DNA of 26,061 bases from Conexivisphaera sp049976725 (lineage in GTDB: Archaea; Thermoproteota; Nitrososphaeria; Conexivisphaerales; Conexivisphaeraceae): positions 1 through 26,061 of the forward strand of contig JBMFHR010000014.1 in the NCBI GenBank assembly GCA_049976725.1, read 5' to 3'. Below are positions 6,428-14,112 of this stretch, piece after piece (the stretch's first letter is position 1; every line of letters begins with the position of its first letter). The notes beneath the pieces were generated by a model. It had not been told where the DNA came from and did not search any database. It worked only from the letters and a program-made list of their open reading frames with translations. The position numbers were made by a program, and so were the translations under genes.

Positions 6428-7714
6428 TTGTCCGGCTACGACTCAGTCGCCCTGTACAGGATAAGGCGCCTCGTCTCCGAGCTGGAGAACGTGAAGGGGC
6501 GAGGAACGGAGCTCATCTCACTCTACGTGCCCCCGAACAGGCCGATCCACGACGTGATAAACACGCTGAGGGAGGAATACAGCACCGCCTCCAACATAAA
6601 GAGCGACTCGACCAGGAACCACGTGCAGGAGGCGCTCACGAAGATAACGCAGAGGCTCAGGCTCTACAGGAAGCCGCCGCCCAACGGGCTGGCGGTCTTC
6701 TGCGGCGCCATACCGACGCCCGGGAAGGACATGGAGGAGTTCGTCCTGTACGAGATAGAGCCCCCGAGGCCGGTGCCGACGTTCCTGTATCGATGCGACG
6801 ACCACTTCCACGTGGACATACTGAAGGAGATGCTGAAGGAGACGGAGCTAGTGGGGATAATATCGCTCGACTCCTCCGAGGCTTCCTTCGGCGTGCTCTC
6901 CGGCAGCTCCCTCCAGATAGTTCAGAACATAACGTCGGGGGTCGGGGGGAAGCACAGGCAGGGCGGGCAGTCGGCCAGGAGGTTCGAGAGGCTCAGGGAG
7001 GTCGAGCTGAACGACTTCTTCAGGAGGGTGGCGGAGCACGCGGCCAAGATATTCCTGGAGCAGTACCGGATAAAGAAGCTCATAATCAGCGGCCCCGGCC
7101 CCAGCAAGGAGGACTTCTACAAGCAGGGCTACCTGGACTACAGGCTGCAGAACATGGTCGTGGGGGTGGTCGACACCTCGTACGCGGGCGACGAGGGGGT
7201 GCGCGAGACCATAGAGAGGGCCGCGGACCTCCTGCGCGACGTCAGGCTCCTGGAGGAGAGGAGGCTCATCGAGGGCTTCCTCAGGGAGGCGAGCCGCCCG
7301 GGCGGGCTGGCCGCCTACGGCCTCAGGGGCGTCATCGACGCGCTGCTCACCGGGGCCGCCGAGACCATCCTCGTCTCGGAGGACCTGAACCTCAGGAGGC
7401 TGGAGTTCGTCTGCAACAGGTGCGGGCACGTCGTCGAGAAGTTCGTGGACGCCAAGGACGAGCCGGCCGCGCTGGCCGAGGGCTCCGGGGCGAGGTGCCC
7501 CGAGTGCGGCGCCTCGGACTGGTCCTACAAGTCGGTGGACATCATTGACTACCTGGAGGAGAAGGCGCACGAGGTCGGCACGAGGGTAGAGGTGATATCA
7601 TCCTCCACCGAGCACGGACAAATGTTTAAGAGCTTTGGGGGGATCGGCGCGCTGCTGAGGTACAGGGTGCAGGGATCGGCCAATGAGCAGCTACAGGCCC
7701 AGGATAGAGGCTAA
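6428..7714 (+). CDS. prf1: Peptide chain release factor aRF1
   Basis: A 428-residue archaeal class 1 release factor. It recognises all three stop codons and triggers peptide release on the ribosome. The N domain carries the stop-codon motif NIKS at residues 56-59, within TASNIKSDSTRNHV. The middle domain has the catalytic GGQ at 179-181, within GGKHRQGGQSARRFER. The C domain has a zinc ribbon (CNRCGH and CPECGA) and ends near FGGIGALLRYR as in relatives. The start is TTG at 6428, matching the TATA box and a leaderless transcript. The last 11 codons overlap the start of the valS gene by 32 bp in another frame, so the two are cotranscribed. HemK2, the enzyme expected to methylate the GGQ glutamine, is encoded at 16011-16556. 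Confidence 0.96.
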   Translation: MSGYDSVALYRIRRLVSELENVKGRGTELISLYVPPNRPIHDVINTLREEYSTASNIKSDSTRNHVQEALTKITQRLRLYRKPPPNGLAVFCGAIPTPGKDMEEFVLYEIEPPRPVPTFLYRCDDHFHVDILKEMLKETELVGIISLDSSEASFGVLSGSSLQIVQNITSGVGGKHRQGGQSARRFERLREVELNDFFRRVAEHAAKIFLEQYRIKKLIISGPGPSKEDFYKQGYLDYRLQNMVVGVVDTSYAGDEGVRETIERAADLLRDVRLLEERRLIEGFLREASRPGGLAAYGLRGVIDALLTGAAETILVSEDLNLRRLEFVCNRCGHVVEKFVDAKDEPAALAEGSGARCPECGASDWSYKSVDIIDYLEEKAHEVGTRVEVISSSTEHGQMFKSFGGIGALLRYRVQGSANEQLQAQDRG

Positions 7715-10058
7715 ACGGTGGGACAAGTCTTGGGAGCAGTCGCTCGTCGAGGAATGGGAGAGGTCCGGCATACACGCGTTCCGCCCCGACGGCGAGGGGC
7801 CCGTCTTCTCGATAGACACGCCTCCCCCCTACATCAACTCGCCCATCCACATAGGCCACGCGTACACCTACGTCTGGATGGACGCGATCGCGCGCTACAA
7901 GCGCATGAAGGGTTTCAGGGTGCTCTTCCCGCTGGGCCTCGACAGGAACGGCCTCCCGATAGAGGTCCAGGTGGAGAAGGAGTACGGCCTCAGCCCCCGG
8001 AGCGCCCCGAGGGAGGAGTTCCTGGCCAAGTGCAGGGAGCTCCTGGACAGGTACGAGTCCGTGACGGTCAGCTACTTCCGCGGCCTGGGGATAAGCTTCA
8101 ACAGCTTGCGCAGGGCGCACGAGTTGGGCGGCCTCTACGAGACGGACGACCCGGAGTTCAGGAGGCTCACGCAGGAGACGTTCATCGAGCTCTACCGCCG
8201 CGGCCTGATATACGAGGGCAAGAAGACGGTCAACTACTGCCCCCGCTGCGGCACGACGATATCGGACGCCGAGGTCGAGTACGAGGACCGCGCGACAGAC
8301 CTCGTCTACGTGCGGTTCCAGCTCGAGGGAGGGGGCGAGGTCGTGGTCGCCACGACGCGCCCGGAGCTGCTCGGGGCGTGCAAGGCCGTCATCTTCAACC
8401 CGGGGGACGACCGCTACGTGGGGCTCGAGGGCCGGAGGGCCGTGGTTCCCCTGTACGGCCGCACGGTCCCCATACTCCCTCACCCCTACGCGAGGCCCGA
8501 CTTCGGCACGGGCCTCGTCATGATCTGCAGCTACGGGGACTCGGCGGACATCCAGGTGTTCAGGGAGCTGGGGCTCGAGCCCACCTACCTGATAGACGAG
8601 GATGGGAGGATGACCAGGGAGGCCGGCCCCTACGCGGGCCTCAGCGTGGCTGAGGCGCGCCGCAGGATCGTGGAGGACCTCAGGTCCCGGGGCCTCCTGG
8701 TCAAGGTCGAGAGGATAACGCACAGGACGCCCGTGTGCTGGAGGTGCAAGACCCCCATCGAGTTCATAGCCAGCGACGAGTTCTTCGTGAGGCAGGTGGA
8801 GTTCAGGGAGGAGCTGCTCAGGGCCGCCGACTCCATCGAGTTCCATTCGCCCAAGAGCAAGGAGCTCCTGAGGAGCTGGATATCCAGCCTCAGCGAGGAC
8901 TGGCCGATATCCAGGAGGCGCTACTACGGCACCGAGATACCGCTCTGGTACTGCGCACGCTGCGGAGAGCGCATAGTGCCCCCGCCCGGCAGGTACTACC
9001 AGCCCTGGAGGGAGCCCCCGCCCGTCGACTCGTGCCCCCGGTGCGGCTCCAGGGAGTTCGTGGGCGAGACCAGGATATTCGACACATGGTTCGACTCTAG
9101 CAACACGGTCGAGTACATACTGGGCTACCTCTGGGACAGGGAGTTCTTCGAGTCCAACTTCCCGGCGTCCCTCAGGCCCCAGGGGAAGGAGATAGTGAGG
9201 AACTGGCTTTACTTCACGCTGCTCAAGTCCCATCTCCTCTTCGGGAAGGCGCCCTTCAGGGACGCGTGGATACACATGCACGTGGTGGACGAGGAGGGCA
9301 GGAAGATGGCCAAGTCCCTCGGGAACGTCGTGGATCCCGGCGAGGTCATGAGGCGCTACGGCGCGGAGGCCCTGAGGGCCTGGGCCTTCCTGGAGGGCGA
9401 CATAACGGAGGGCGACATACGCTGCTCGTACCGCAGGATAGAGGGGCACGCCCGGTACCTGACGAAGCTCTGGAACCTCGCGCGCTTCGTCTCCTCCTTC
9501 CCGGTCGAGCCCGGGTGCGGCCTGAGAGCCGACACCGACCGCTGGATAATCGCGGAGCTGGGCCGGCTGGTGGAGAGGGTGAACTCCCTGAACGACTCCT
9601 ACGACTTCCACTCGTCGATGGAGGCGATAAGGTCCTTCACCTGGGATGTGTTCGCCGACCACTACGTCGAGATGGTCAAGGAGAGGGCGTACGGCCGCGG
9701 CTTCGGCGAGACGGAGCAGCGCTCCGCCTGGTGCGGCCTCCACACGGTCCTCAGGAACCTGCTGATCCTGCAGGCGCCCATGCTGCCGTTCATAACCGAC
9801 GCGATATGGCGCCAGCTGTACTCGGGCGGGGAATCCGTGCACGCCCAGCGGTACGTGGAGCGCGTCGAGCACGATCCCTCCCTGCTCGAGTACACCCAGG
9901 AGATACTGGAGTTCAACTCGCGCGTGTGGACGGAGAAGAAGCGCAGGGGGATCAGCTTCATGGACCCGATAGACGCGGAGGTCCCCGAGAGGCTGCGCAG
10001 GTTCGAGCCGGACCTGGTGGCGCTGCACAGGATCAGAGCCCCAGCCCGGTCACCGTGA
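7683..10058 (+). CDS. valS: Valyl-tRNA synthetase
   Basis: A 791-residue class I synthetase that charges tRNA-Val. HIGH is at residues 56-59 (SPIHIGHAY). The archaeal ValRS hallmark FPLGLDRNGLPIE follows. The CP1 editing domain contains TTRPELLGACKAV, and DTWFDSSNT lies in the catalytic core. The KMSKS motif is present as RKMAKSLGN near residue 541, with Ala in place of the first Ser. Four Cys-x2-Cys knuckles (near residues 185, 352, 422 and 450) can form zinc ribbons. IleRS was considered, but the GLDRNGLP and editing motifs fit ValRS. Its start overlaps the aRF1 gene by 32 bp. Its end overlaps the convergent dehydrogenase-family gene by 26 bp. Confidence 0.95.
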   Translation: MSSYRPRIEAKRWDKSWEQSLVEEWERSGIHAFRPDGEGPVFSIDTPPPYINSPIHIGHAYTYVWMDAIARYKRMKGFRVLFPLGLDRNGLPIEVQVEKEYGLSPRSAPREEFLAKCRELLDRYESVTVSYFRGLGISFNSLRRAHELGGLYETDDPEFRRLTQETFIELYRRGLIYEGKKTVNYCPRCGTTISDAEVEYEDRATDLVYVRFQLEGGGEVVVATTRPELLGACKAVIFNPGDDRYVGLEGRRAVVPLYGRTVPILPHPYARPDFGTGLVMICSYGDSADIQVFRELGLEPTYLIDEDGRMTREAGPYAGLSVAEARRRIVEDLRSRGLLVKVERITHRTPVCWRCKTPIEFIASDEFFVRQVEFREELLRAADSIEFHSPKSKELLRSWISSLSEDWPISRRRYYGTEIPLWYCARCGERIVPPPGRYYQPWREPPPVDSCPRCGSREFVGETRIFDTWFDSSNTVEYILGYLWDREFFESNFPASLRPQGKEIVRNWLYFTLLKSHLLFGKAPFRDAWIHMHVVDEEGRKMAKSLGNVVDPGEVMRRYGAEALRAWAFLEGDITEGDIRCSYRRIEGHARYLTKLWNLARFVSSFPVEPGCGLRADTDRWIIAELGRLVERVNSLNDSYDFHSSMEAIRSFTWDVFADHYVEMVKERAYGRGFGETEQRSAWCGLHTVLRNLLILQAPMLPFITDAIWRQLYSGGESVHAQRYVERVEHDPSLLEYTQEILEFNSRVWTEKKRRGISFMDPIDAEVPERLRRFEPDLVALHRIRAPARSP

Positions 10059-11031
10059 TGCCCAGGCCGCGCTCCGCCGCCTTCCTCATCACGCTGAACG
10101 CCGTGGCCACGTCGAGTATGGCGACGCCGGTCGAGTCGAACACCGTGACCTCGTCGCGCGAGGTCCTACCCGGCTTCCTCCCCGCGACTATCTCGCCCAG
10201 CTCCCCGTATATCTGGTCCCTCCGGAGGATCCCCCTCGAGATCGGCACGTTTATCTCCCCGGAGTGGATCGTCTGCTCGTAGTCGTCCACGACGATCTTG
10301 GACCTCAGGAGTATCGCCGGATCCAGCTCCTCCTTCCCCGGCGCGTCCGCGCCTATCGCGTTGATGTGGGTCCCTGGCCTCACCCACCCGTCGCGCACCA
10401 CTGGTTCCCTGGCGGGGGTGGCGGTCACCAGCACGTCCGCCGCCTCGACGCACTCCCTCGGCCCGTCGGTGACCTCGACCGACAGATTCCTCCCGAGGGA
10501 CCTCGCGTAACCGGCGAGTCCCTCGGCGGCCCCCCTCACGACGTCGTACACCAGGAGGCGGCCTATGTCCCTGACCTCCAGGATCGCGTCGAGCTGCCTC
10601 CGGGACTGGGCTCCAGCCCCGACCACGCACAGGCACCTGGAGTCCTCCCTGCTCAGGTACTTCGTGGCGACGGCGCTCGCGGCGCCGGTCCTGAACGCGG
10701 TTATCTCCGTGCCGTCGAGCAGCGCCAGCGGTCTCCCCGTGCTGGGGTCCACCAGCTCTATCACCGCCATCACGCTGGGCAGCCCCTTCTCCCTGTTCCT
10801 CGGGTGCGAGTTGACCACCTTGACGCCCGCCATGCCCAGCCTGGGCAGGTAGGCCGGCATCACCCTCAGGTCGCCGCCCTCCTCCAGGAACAGGTACTGC
10901 TTGGGCGGCATCTGGACGGCGTTCTCCCCCTTCTCCCTGAAGGCCTCCTCGACCACCGCTATCTCGTCCCTCATGGAGAGGACCCGGAGGACCTCCTCCC
11001 TCCTCAGCACGATCAGTCCCTGGGAGGACAT
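10033..11031 (-). CDS. Ornithine cyclodeaminase / archaeal alanine dehydrogenase family protein
   Basis: A 332-residue NAD(P)-dependent enzyme of the OCD/mu-crystallin superfamily, which includes ornithine cyclodeaminase and the Archaeoglobus-type alanine dehydrogenase. Visible features are the substrate-binding GVKVVNSHPRN with its Lys, GTEITAFRTGAASAVATKYL, the Rossmann glycine motif VVGAGAQSRRQL, and GADAPGKEELD with the conserved catalytic-type Asp. The reaction (alanine to pyruvate, ornithine to proline, or another imine reduction) cannot be decided from sequence. The ATG at 11031 follows a TATA box by about 27 nt, so the transcript is leaderless. Its 3' end overlaps the convergent valS gene by 26 bp. 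Confidence 0.88.
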   Translation of the reverse strand: MSSQGLIVLRREEVLRVLSMRDEIAVVEEAFREKGENAVQMPPKQYLFLEEGGDLRVMPAYLPRLGMAGVKVVNSHPRNREKGLPSVMAVIELVDPSTGRPLALLDGTEITAFRTGAASAVATKYLSREDSRCLCVVGAGAQSRRQLDAILEVRDIGRLLVYDVVRGAAEGLAGYARSLGRNLSVEVTDGPRECVEAADVLVTATPAREPVVRDGWVRPGTHINAIGADAPGKEELDPAILLRSKIVVDDYEQTIHSGEINVPISRGILRRDQIYGELGEIVAGRKPGRTSRDEVTVFDSTGVAILDVATAFSVMRKAAERGLGITVTGLGL

Positions 11032-11054
11032 CGGCCGCTCGCGCGCCGGGGGGC

Positions 11055-11061
11055 ATATAAA
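11055..11061 (-). promoter_or_regulatory. TATA box of the OCD/AlaDH-family gene
   Basis: TTTATAT on the minus strand, centred about 27 nt upstream of the ATG at 11031. It directly follows the TAA stop of the preceding 52-aa zinc-ribbon gene. Confidence 0.7.
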
Positions 11062-11062
11062 T

Positions 11063-11221
11063 TTAGGCCGGCACCACCCTAGCCCTGACCTCGAGCGGGT
11101 TCAGGCGCGCCCCGCAGTGCGGGCACCTGTAGTCCAGCGGCCTCAGCACGAGCTTGACGGACCTCTCCTCCTCCGACTCGTATATTACGCCCCCGCAGGC
11201 AGGGCACCTTATCCTGAACAT
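11063..11221 (-). CDS. 52-residue zinc-ribbon protein, function unknown
   Basis: A short gene starting at the ATG at 11221. The protein begins MFRIRCPACGGVIYES and ends YRCPHCGARLNPLEV followed by a short basic tail. Two CPxCG knuckles, at residues 6-10 and 33-37, form one zinc ribbon. Both knuckles and the spacing are intact, and a TATA box sits 27 nt upstream, which together support a real gene. It resembles RNA polymerase subunit Rpo12 only in size and ribbon; the characteristic Rpo12 sequence is not recognisable, so I do not assign that function. It lies between the tfs gene and the OCD/AlaDH-family gene, all on the same strand. Confidence 0.72.
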   Translation of the reverse strand: MFRIRCPACGGVIYESEEERSVKLVLRPLDYRCPHCGARLNPLEVRARVVPA

Positions 11222-11245
11222 GCCCGGGCCTCGGCGGCGCCTGCG

Positions 11246-11251
11246 CTAAAG
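11246..11251 (-). promoter_or_regulatory. TATA box of the 52-aa zinc-ribbon gene
   Basis: CTTTAG on the minus strand, centred about 27 nt upstream of the ATG at 11221. It lies 30 bp downstream (in the direction of transcription) of the centre of the large palindrome at 11264-11291. Confidence 0.5.
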
Positions 11252-11263
11252 CGTCGCGGATCG

Positions 11264-11291
11264 CGCGCCTAGACAACGTTGTCTAGGCGCG
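11264..11291. repeat. 28-bp perfect palindrome between tfs and the zinc-ribbon gene
   Basis: The half-site CGCGCCTAGACAAC (11264-11277) is followed at once by its exact reverse complement (11278-11291). G-T pairs would extend it slightly further. It lies 7 bp after the TGA stop of tfs (11298) and upstream of the next gene's TATA box, both genes being on the minus strand. It may be a transcript-end hairpin, an RNA-processing site or an operator. Confidence 0.75.
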
Positions 11292-11297
11292 TGGTGC

Positions 11298-11636
11298 TCA
11301 GGAGTACTGCCTCCACGTGTGGCCGCACTTGGTGCACCTGTAGAAGATCGTCGGGGGCTCGTCGCCGCTCCTGGTCTGCACGAGCCACCAGTAAGCCCTG
11401 TCGTTCCCGCACTTCGGGCACTCTATCTCGACCGTCGGCATCGTCTTTAGGTTCGCTATGTCGGAGTCAAGGACCTGGAGCGCCGCGCCCTTGGACCCCC
11501 CGGCCTGCACCGACATCCTCTCCTTCTTCGCGTCCACCGTGTAACCGCAGTTGGGGCACGACCAGACCACCTTTCTCTCCTTCCCCGACTTGACCTGCTT
11601 GAGGAGCATCTTGGTGCCGCACTTCGGGCAGAACAA
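11298..11636 (-). CDS. tfs: Transcription factor S (TFIIS-like cleavage factor)
   Basis: A 112-residue protein that stimulates RNA polymerase to cleave backtracked transcripts. The N-terminal zinc ribbon is FCPKCGTKM...CPNCGYTV. The C-terminal ribbon is ECPKCGND...YRCTKCGHTW, with the acidic catalytic loop TRSGDEPPT inserted into the RNA polymerase active site. The length and two-ribbon order are those of archaeal TFS. The start is TTG at 11636, just one base after the TAG stop of rpo11 (11640-11638); the frame stays open further upstream but only as antiframe to rpo11. The tight spacing shows cotranscription with the polymerase subunit gene. Confidence 0.93.
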   Translation of the reverse strand: MFCPKCGTKMLLKQVKSGKERKVVWSCPNCGYTVDAKKERMSVQAGGSKGAALQVLDSDIANLKTMPTVEIECPKCGNDRAYWWLVQTRSGDEPPTIFYRCTKCGHTWRQYS

Positions 11637-11637
11637 C

Positions 11638-11919
11638 CTACTGCACCCCCAGCTCCCTCGCCAGCGCCTCGCCGAGCGCGCCGACCCTGCTCCTGGCGCG
11701 TTCGAGCGCCCTGAGCAGGGCCCCGCGGGGATCCCCTCCCCTCGAGCGCACCACCAGGAAGTACTTCCTCTCCAGCGGGTGCGACCTCCTGTAAGCCGCG
11801 AATTCCACATCCTCGTCCCCGAGGAGCTCCAGCTGGAGCACCTGCACGAGCGACAGGTCGGCGTCCTCCAGCAGCAGCTCCAGGAGGTTACCGTCCCTCC
11901 TGACGGGCCTCACGATCAT
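11638..11919 (-). CDS. rpo11: DNA-directed RNA polymerase subunit Rpo11 (L)
   Basis: A 93-residue subunit that forms the Rpo3-Rpo11 assembly platform of archaeal RNA polymerase. The family motif is clear: DEDVEFAAYRRSHPLERKYFLVVRSR, then a C-terminal helix (residues about 66-90), with the usual length. The start is the ATG at 11919. A TTATAA box lies about 32 nt upstream, giving a leader of roughly 6 nt. It is followed after one base by tfs, so a polymerase subunit and its cleavage factor share a transcript. Csl4 lies upstream on the same strand. Confidence 0.93.
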   Translation of the reverse strand: MIVRPVRRDGNLLELLLEDADLSLVQVLQLELLGDEDVEFAAYRRSHPLERKYFLVVRSRGGDPRGALLRALERARSRVGALGEALARELGVQ

Positions 11920-11948
11920 GATAATGACGCGTGGCGACCCCGCCTCAG

Positions 11949-11954
11949 TTATAA
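11949..11954 (-). promoter_or_regulatory. TATA box of rpo11-tfs
   Basis: TTATAA on the minus strand, centred about 32 nt upstream of the rpo11 ATG and directly after the end of the Csl4 gene. Confidence 0.6.
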
Positions 11955-11973
11955 GCTTTCTTCAGCCCCGGGC

Positions 11974-12552
11974 TCAGGAGATCGCGCTGACGGACAGGAA
12001 GTCCGGGGCCAGCCTGCGGTACTCCCGGTTGCCGCACCTTAGGCACCTCACGTAGCCGCCGTGCTGCCTCGCGACCTTCCCCCCGCACCTGCTGCACCTT
12101 GTCCAGAGGACGCCGCACCTCTCGTCCGCGAGCGTCGCGAACACTATGCCGTCGACCACCCCGAGTACCCTGGCCCTGACTATGTCGTTCAGCTCCACCG
12201 GGGAACCCTCCCTGCGGCCGCGCCTCCCCCCGCCCGCTATCAGGACGGCCGTTATCCCGGCCCTGGTCTCGGCGTCGTTTATCTTGTATATCGTTATGCT
12301 GTACATGTCCTCCGGCAGGTCCTCCTCCACGATGCCCACCACGTGGTCGCCGGGCCTCGGCACCCCGCTCCGGAGCGGTATCCCCGACACGCTCAGCTCC
12401 TTGGCCAGCGCGTCCAGCTCGAACCTCGAGACCTTCGCCGCGCGTATCACGCCCTGGGGGTCCACGTAGAAGTCGCCCCTGGGGATGGCCTCCTCTATCA
12501 CTGCCAGGCCGTCCCCGGGTACCGCCTCACCCTTCCTGCGCCTGGCGCTCAT
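11974..12552 (-). CDS. csl4: Exosome complex RNA-binding protein Csl4
   Basis: A 192-residue cap subunit of the archaeal RNA exosome, recruiting RNA for 3'-5' degradation or tailing. The N-terminal domain contains VPGDGLAVIEEAIPRGDFYVD (shortened here to its key residues PGD and EE). The S1 domain spans residues about 65-140, with GDHVVGIVEED and VGDIVRA-like NDIVRARVLGV. A C-terminal zinc ribbon CSRCGGK...CLRCGNREYR is diagnostic for Csl4. The ATG at 12552 lies inside the end of dph2 (26-bp overlap), so the two are cotranscribed. Exosome genes often cluster with ribosomal and polymerase genes in archaea, as here. Confidence 0.93.
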   Translation of the reverse strand: MSARRRKGEAVPGDGLAVIEEAIPRGDFYVDPQGVIRAAKVSRFELDALAKELSVSGIPLRSGVPRPGDHVVGIVEEDLPEDMYSITIYKINDAETRAGITAVLIAGGGRRGRREGSPVELNDIVRARVLGVVDGIVFATLADERCGVLWTRCSRCGGKVARQHGGYVRCLRCGNREYRRLAPDFLSVSAIS

Positions 12553-13606
12553 AGCCCACCCACGCCCACAGGGGCATGCGGAGCATTCCCTCCATATTCA
12601 AGCTTTCCCCGCGCAGCACGCGCAGCAGCTGCAGCGCCTGCGGGTAGGAGAGGACCGGACGGTCGAATCCCTCCATGTCGAGGCCTATCCTGGGACAGGC
12701 CAGCACCACGAACGCGTCCACGTAGCGGGCGACGCCCAGCCTCTCGGCGCTCACCTCGTACGCGGAGTAGTAGTAAACCGTCCTCCCCAGCCTCTCCAGC
12801 GACCTGCCAAGGGCGCGCGCGAGCTCCGGGTACCTCTGCCCGCTCCTCTCGCCGGTCAGCACGCCGAACACCCTGGCCTCCGCCGCCCTGTAGACTGCCA
12901 GAGCGGCGCGCCGGGCCCTCCTGCTGGCCTCCTCCTCGACGTCCTCCGCGCTCACCGACTCCGGGTCCACCATTATCGTGGGCCTGCCCGTCGCCAGCCT
13001 GAGCGCCACGGCGTGGAACTTGCTGGATCCCAGGAAGGCCATGCCGTCGACCGAGCTTGAGTACGCCCACGGCCCCCTGAACATGCACCCGGTCACCTGC
13101 CACGAGAGCGTCGTGCCCAGGACATCGTCGCCCTCCGGCAGGACCTCGAGCCCCACGTCGCCGAGAGCGCGCGCCAGCGACCTCCTAGCCCTCCCGTAAT
13201 TCGACGTCGTGAAGAGCCCGACGCGCCTCCAGCCCCTGGCCGAGGCCTCGGCCGCCAGCAGCCCCGCTATCCTCGCCAGCCTGTCTTCCGGCAGGATGTA
13301 CTCGGCGCCCACCAGCACGGTCCTCCCGCGTTGGGGCATCGGCGACCAGTGTCCCAGGTTGAAGACCACGTCCAGCCCCAGGTCCTCCGCCTGCCTGTCC
13401 TGGAGGTCGCAGAAGCCGTAGGTTGGGTCCAGGATTATGGTCGGCTCCACCCCGGCCCTCCTCAGGTGGTCGTGGAGGGCCCGCGCGGCCAGCTGCATCC
13501 CGTCCGGGGCCGCCACCCCGGCCCTCCTGGGGCGGACCCTCCTGAGGACCTCGTCGACGGCGTCCAGGTCCACGAGGACTTCCACGCGATCGCTCAAAAC
13601 GTTCAC
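12527..13606 (-). CDS. dph2: Diphthamide biosynthesis enzyme Dph2 (radical, 4Fe-4S)
   Basis: A 359-residue archaeal Dph2 that transfers the 3-amino-3-carboxypropyl group of S-adenosylmethionine to a histidine of elongation factor 2, the first step of diphthamide synthesis. The three cysteines that hold the 4Fe-4S cluster are visible at C66 (TYGFCDLQD), C174 (VTGCMF) and C304 (VLACPRIGLD), one per domain. The start is the GTG at 13606, which overlaps the uL16 stop as GTGA, indicating translational coupling. The stop is 26 bp inside csl4. The last-step enzyme Dph6 is encoded at 20760-21707; Dph5 is not in this window. Confidence 0.95.
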   Translation of the reverse strand: MNVLSDRVEVLVDLDAVDEVLRRVRPRRAGVAAPDGMQLAARALHDHLRRAGVEPTIILDPTYGFCDLQDRQAEDLGLDVVFNLGHWSPMPQRGRTVLVGAEYILPEDRLARIAGLLAAEASARGWRRVGLFTTSNYGRARRSLARALGDVGLEVLPEGDDVLGTTLSWQVTGCMFRGPWAYSSSVDGMAFLGSSKFHAVALRLATGRPTIMVDPESVSAEDVEEEASRRARRAALAVYRAAEARVFGVLTGERSGQRYPELARALGRSLERLGRTVYYYSAYEVSAERLGVARYVDAFVVLACPRIGLDMEGFDRPVLSYPQALQLLRVLRGESLNMEGMLRMPLWAWVGYERQAQEG

Positions 13607-14112
13607 TCGGCGCTCTCGCGCTTTATCTCGGTCACCCTTATCTCGGCCTTCACCGGCAGCTTGCTGGAGGCGACGTGCAGCGCCCTCTTGGCGAGCTCCA
13701 GGTTGTCGCGCCTCACCTGCAGCTCGAGCAGCGCGGTGCCCCTCTCCACGCGGGCGGCGAGCCCCACGGGCTTGCCGAACGCCCTCCTCATGCCCTCCTG
13801 GAGCCTGTCGGCGCCCGCCGTCGCTATCATCTTGTTCTCCCTGAGTATGACGTGGGGGTAGATCCTCACGACCAGGTAGTAGTTCCCCTCCCCGATCGTC
13901 TCCATGGTCTTGTTCGCCGCCACCCTCGCGGCCTCCAGCGCGTTGTGCCTCACCTGCGCGCGCTCCATCGAGACGAGCTCCAGCCTGAAATCGTAGTCGC
14001 CGTGCGGGTTCCCCACGGTGAACTTGCTCACCTTCGGCTGGGGCACGCCGTGCACGTACTCCCTCCGCACGTACGGCATCCCCCTGGCAATCCTGTAGTT
14101 GCTCCCCCTCAA
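13603..14112 (-). CDS. rpl16: 50S ribosomal protein uL16 (archaeal L10e type)
   Basis: A 169-residue large-subunit protein near the peptidyl transferase centre and the A-site tRNA. RGMPYVRREYVHGVPQPK is the diagnostic N-terminal signature, followed by FRLELVSMERAQVRHNALEAAR (key block RAQVRHNALEAAR) and NKMIATAGADR. The start is the TTG at 14112 (MRGSNYRIARG); it overlaps the stop of the upstream methyltransferase gene as TTGA. A CTTAAAT box 30 nt upstream, inside the methyltransferase gene, would give it an additional promoter. It ends with TGA overlapping dph2. Confidence 0.95.
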   Translation of the reverse strand: MRGSNYRIARGMPYVRREYVHGVPQPKVSKFTVGNPHGDYDFRLELVSMERAQVRHNALEAARVAANKTMETIGEGNYYLVVRIYPHVILRENKMIATAGADRLQEGMRRAFGKPVGLAARVERGTALLELQVRRDNLELAKRALHVASSKLPVKAEIRVTEIKRESAE

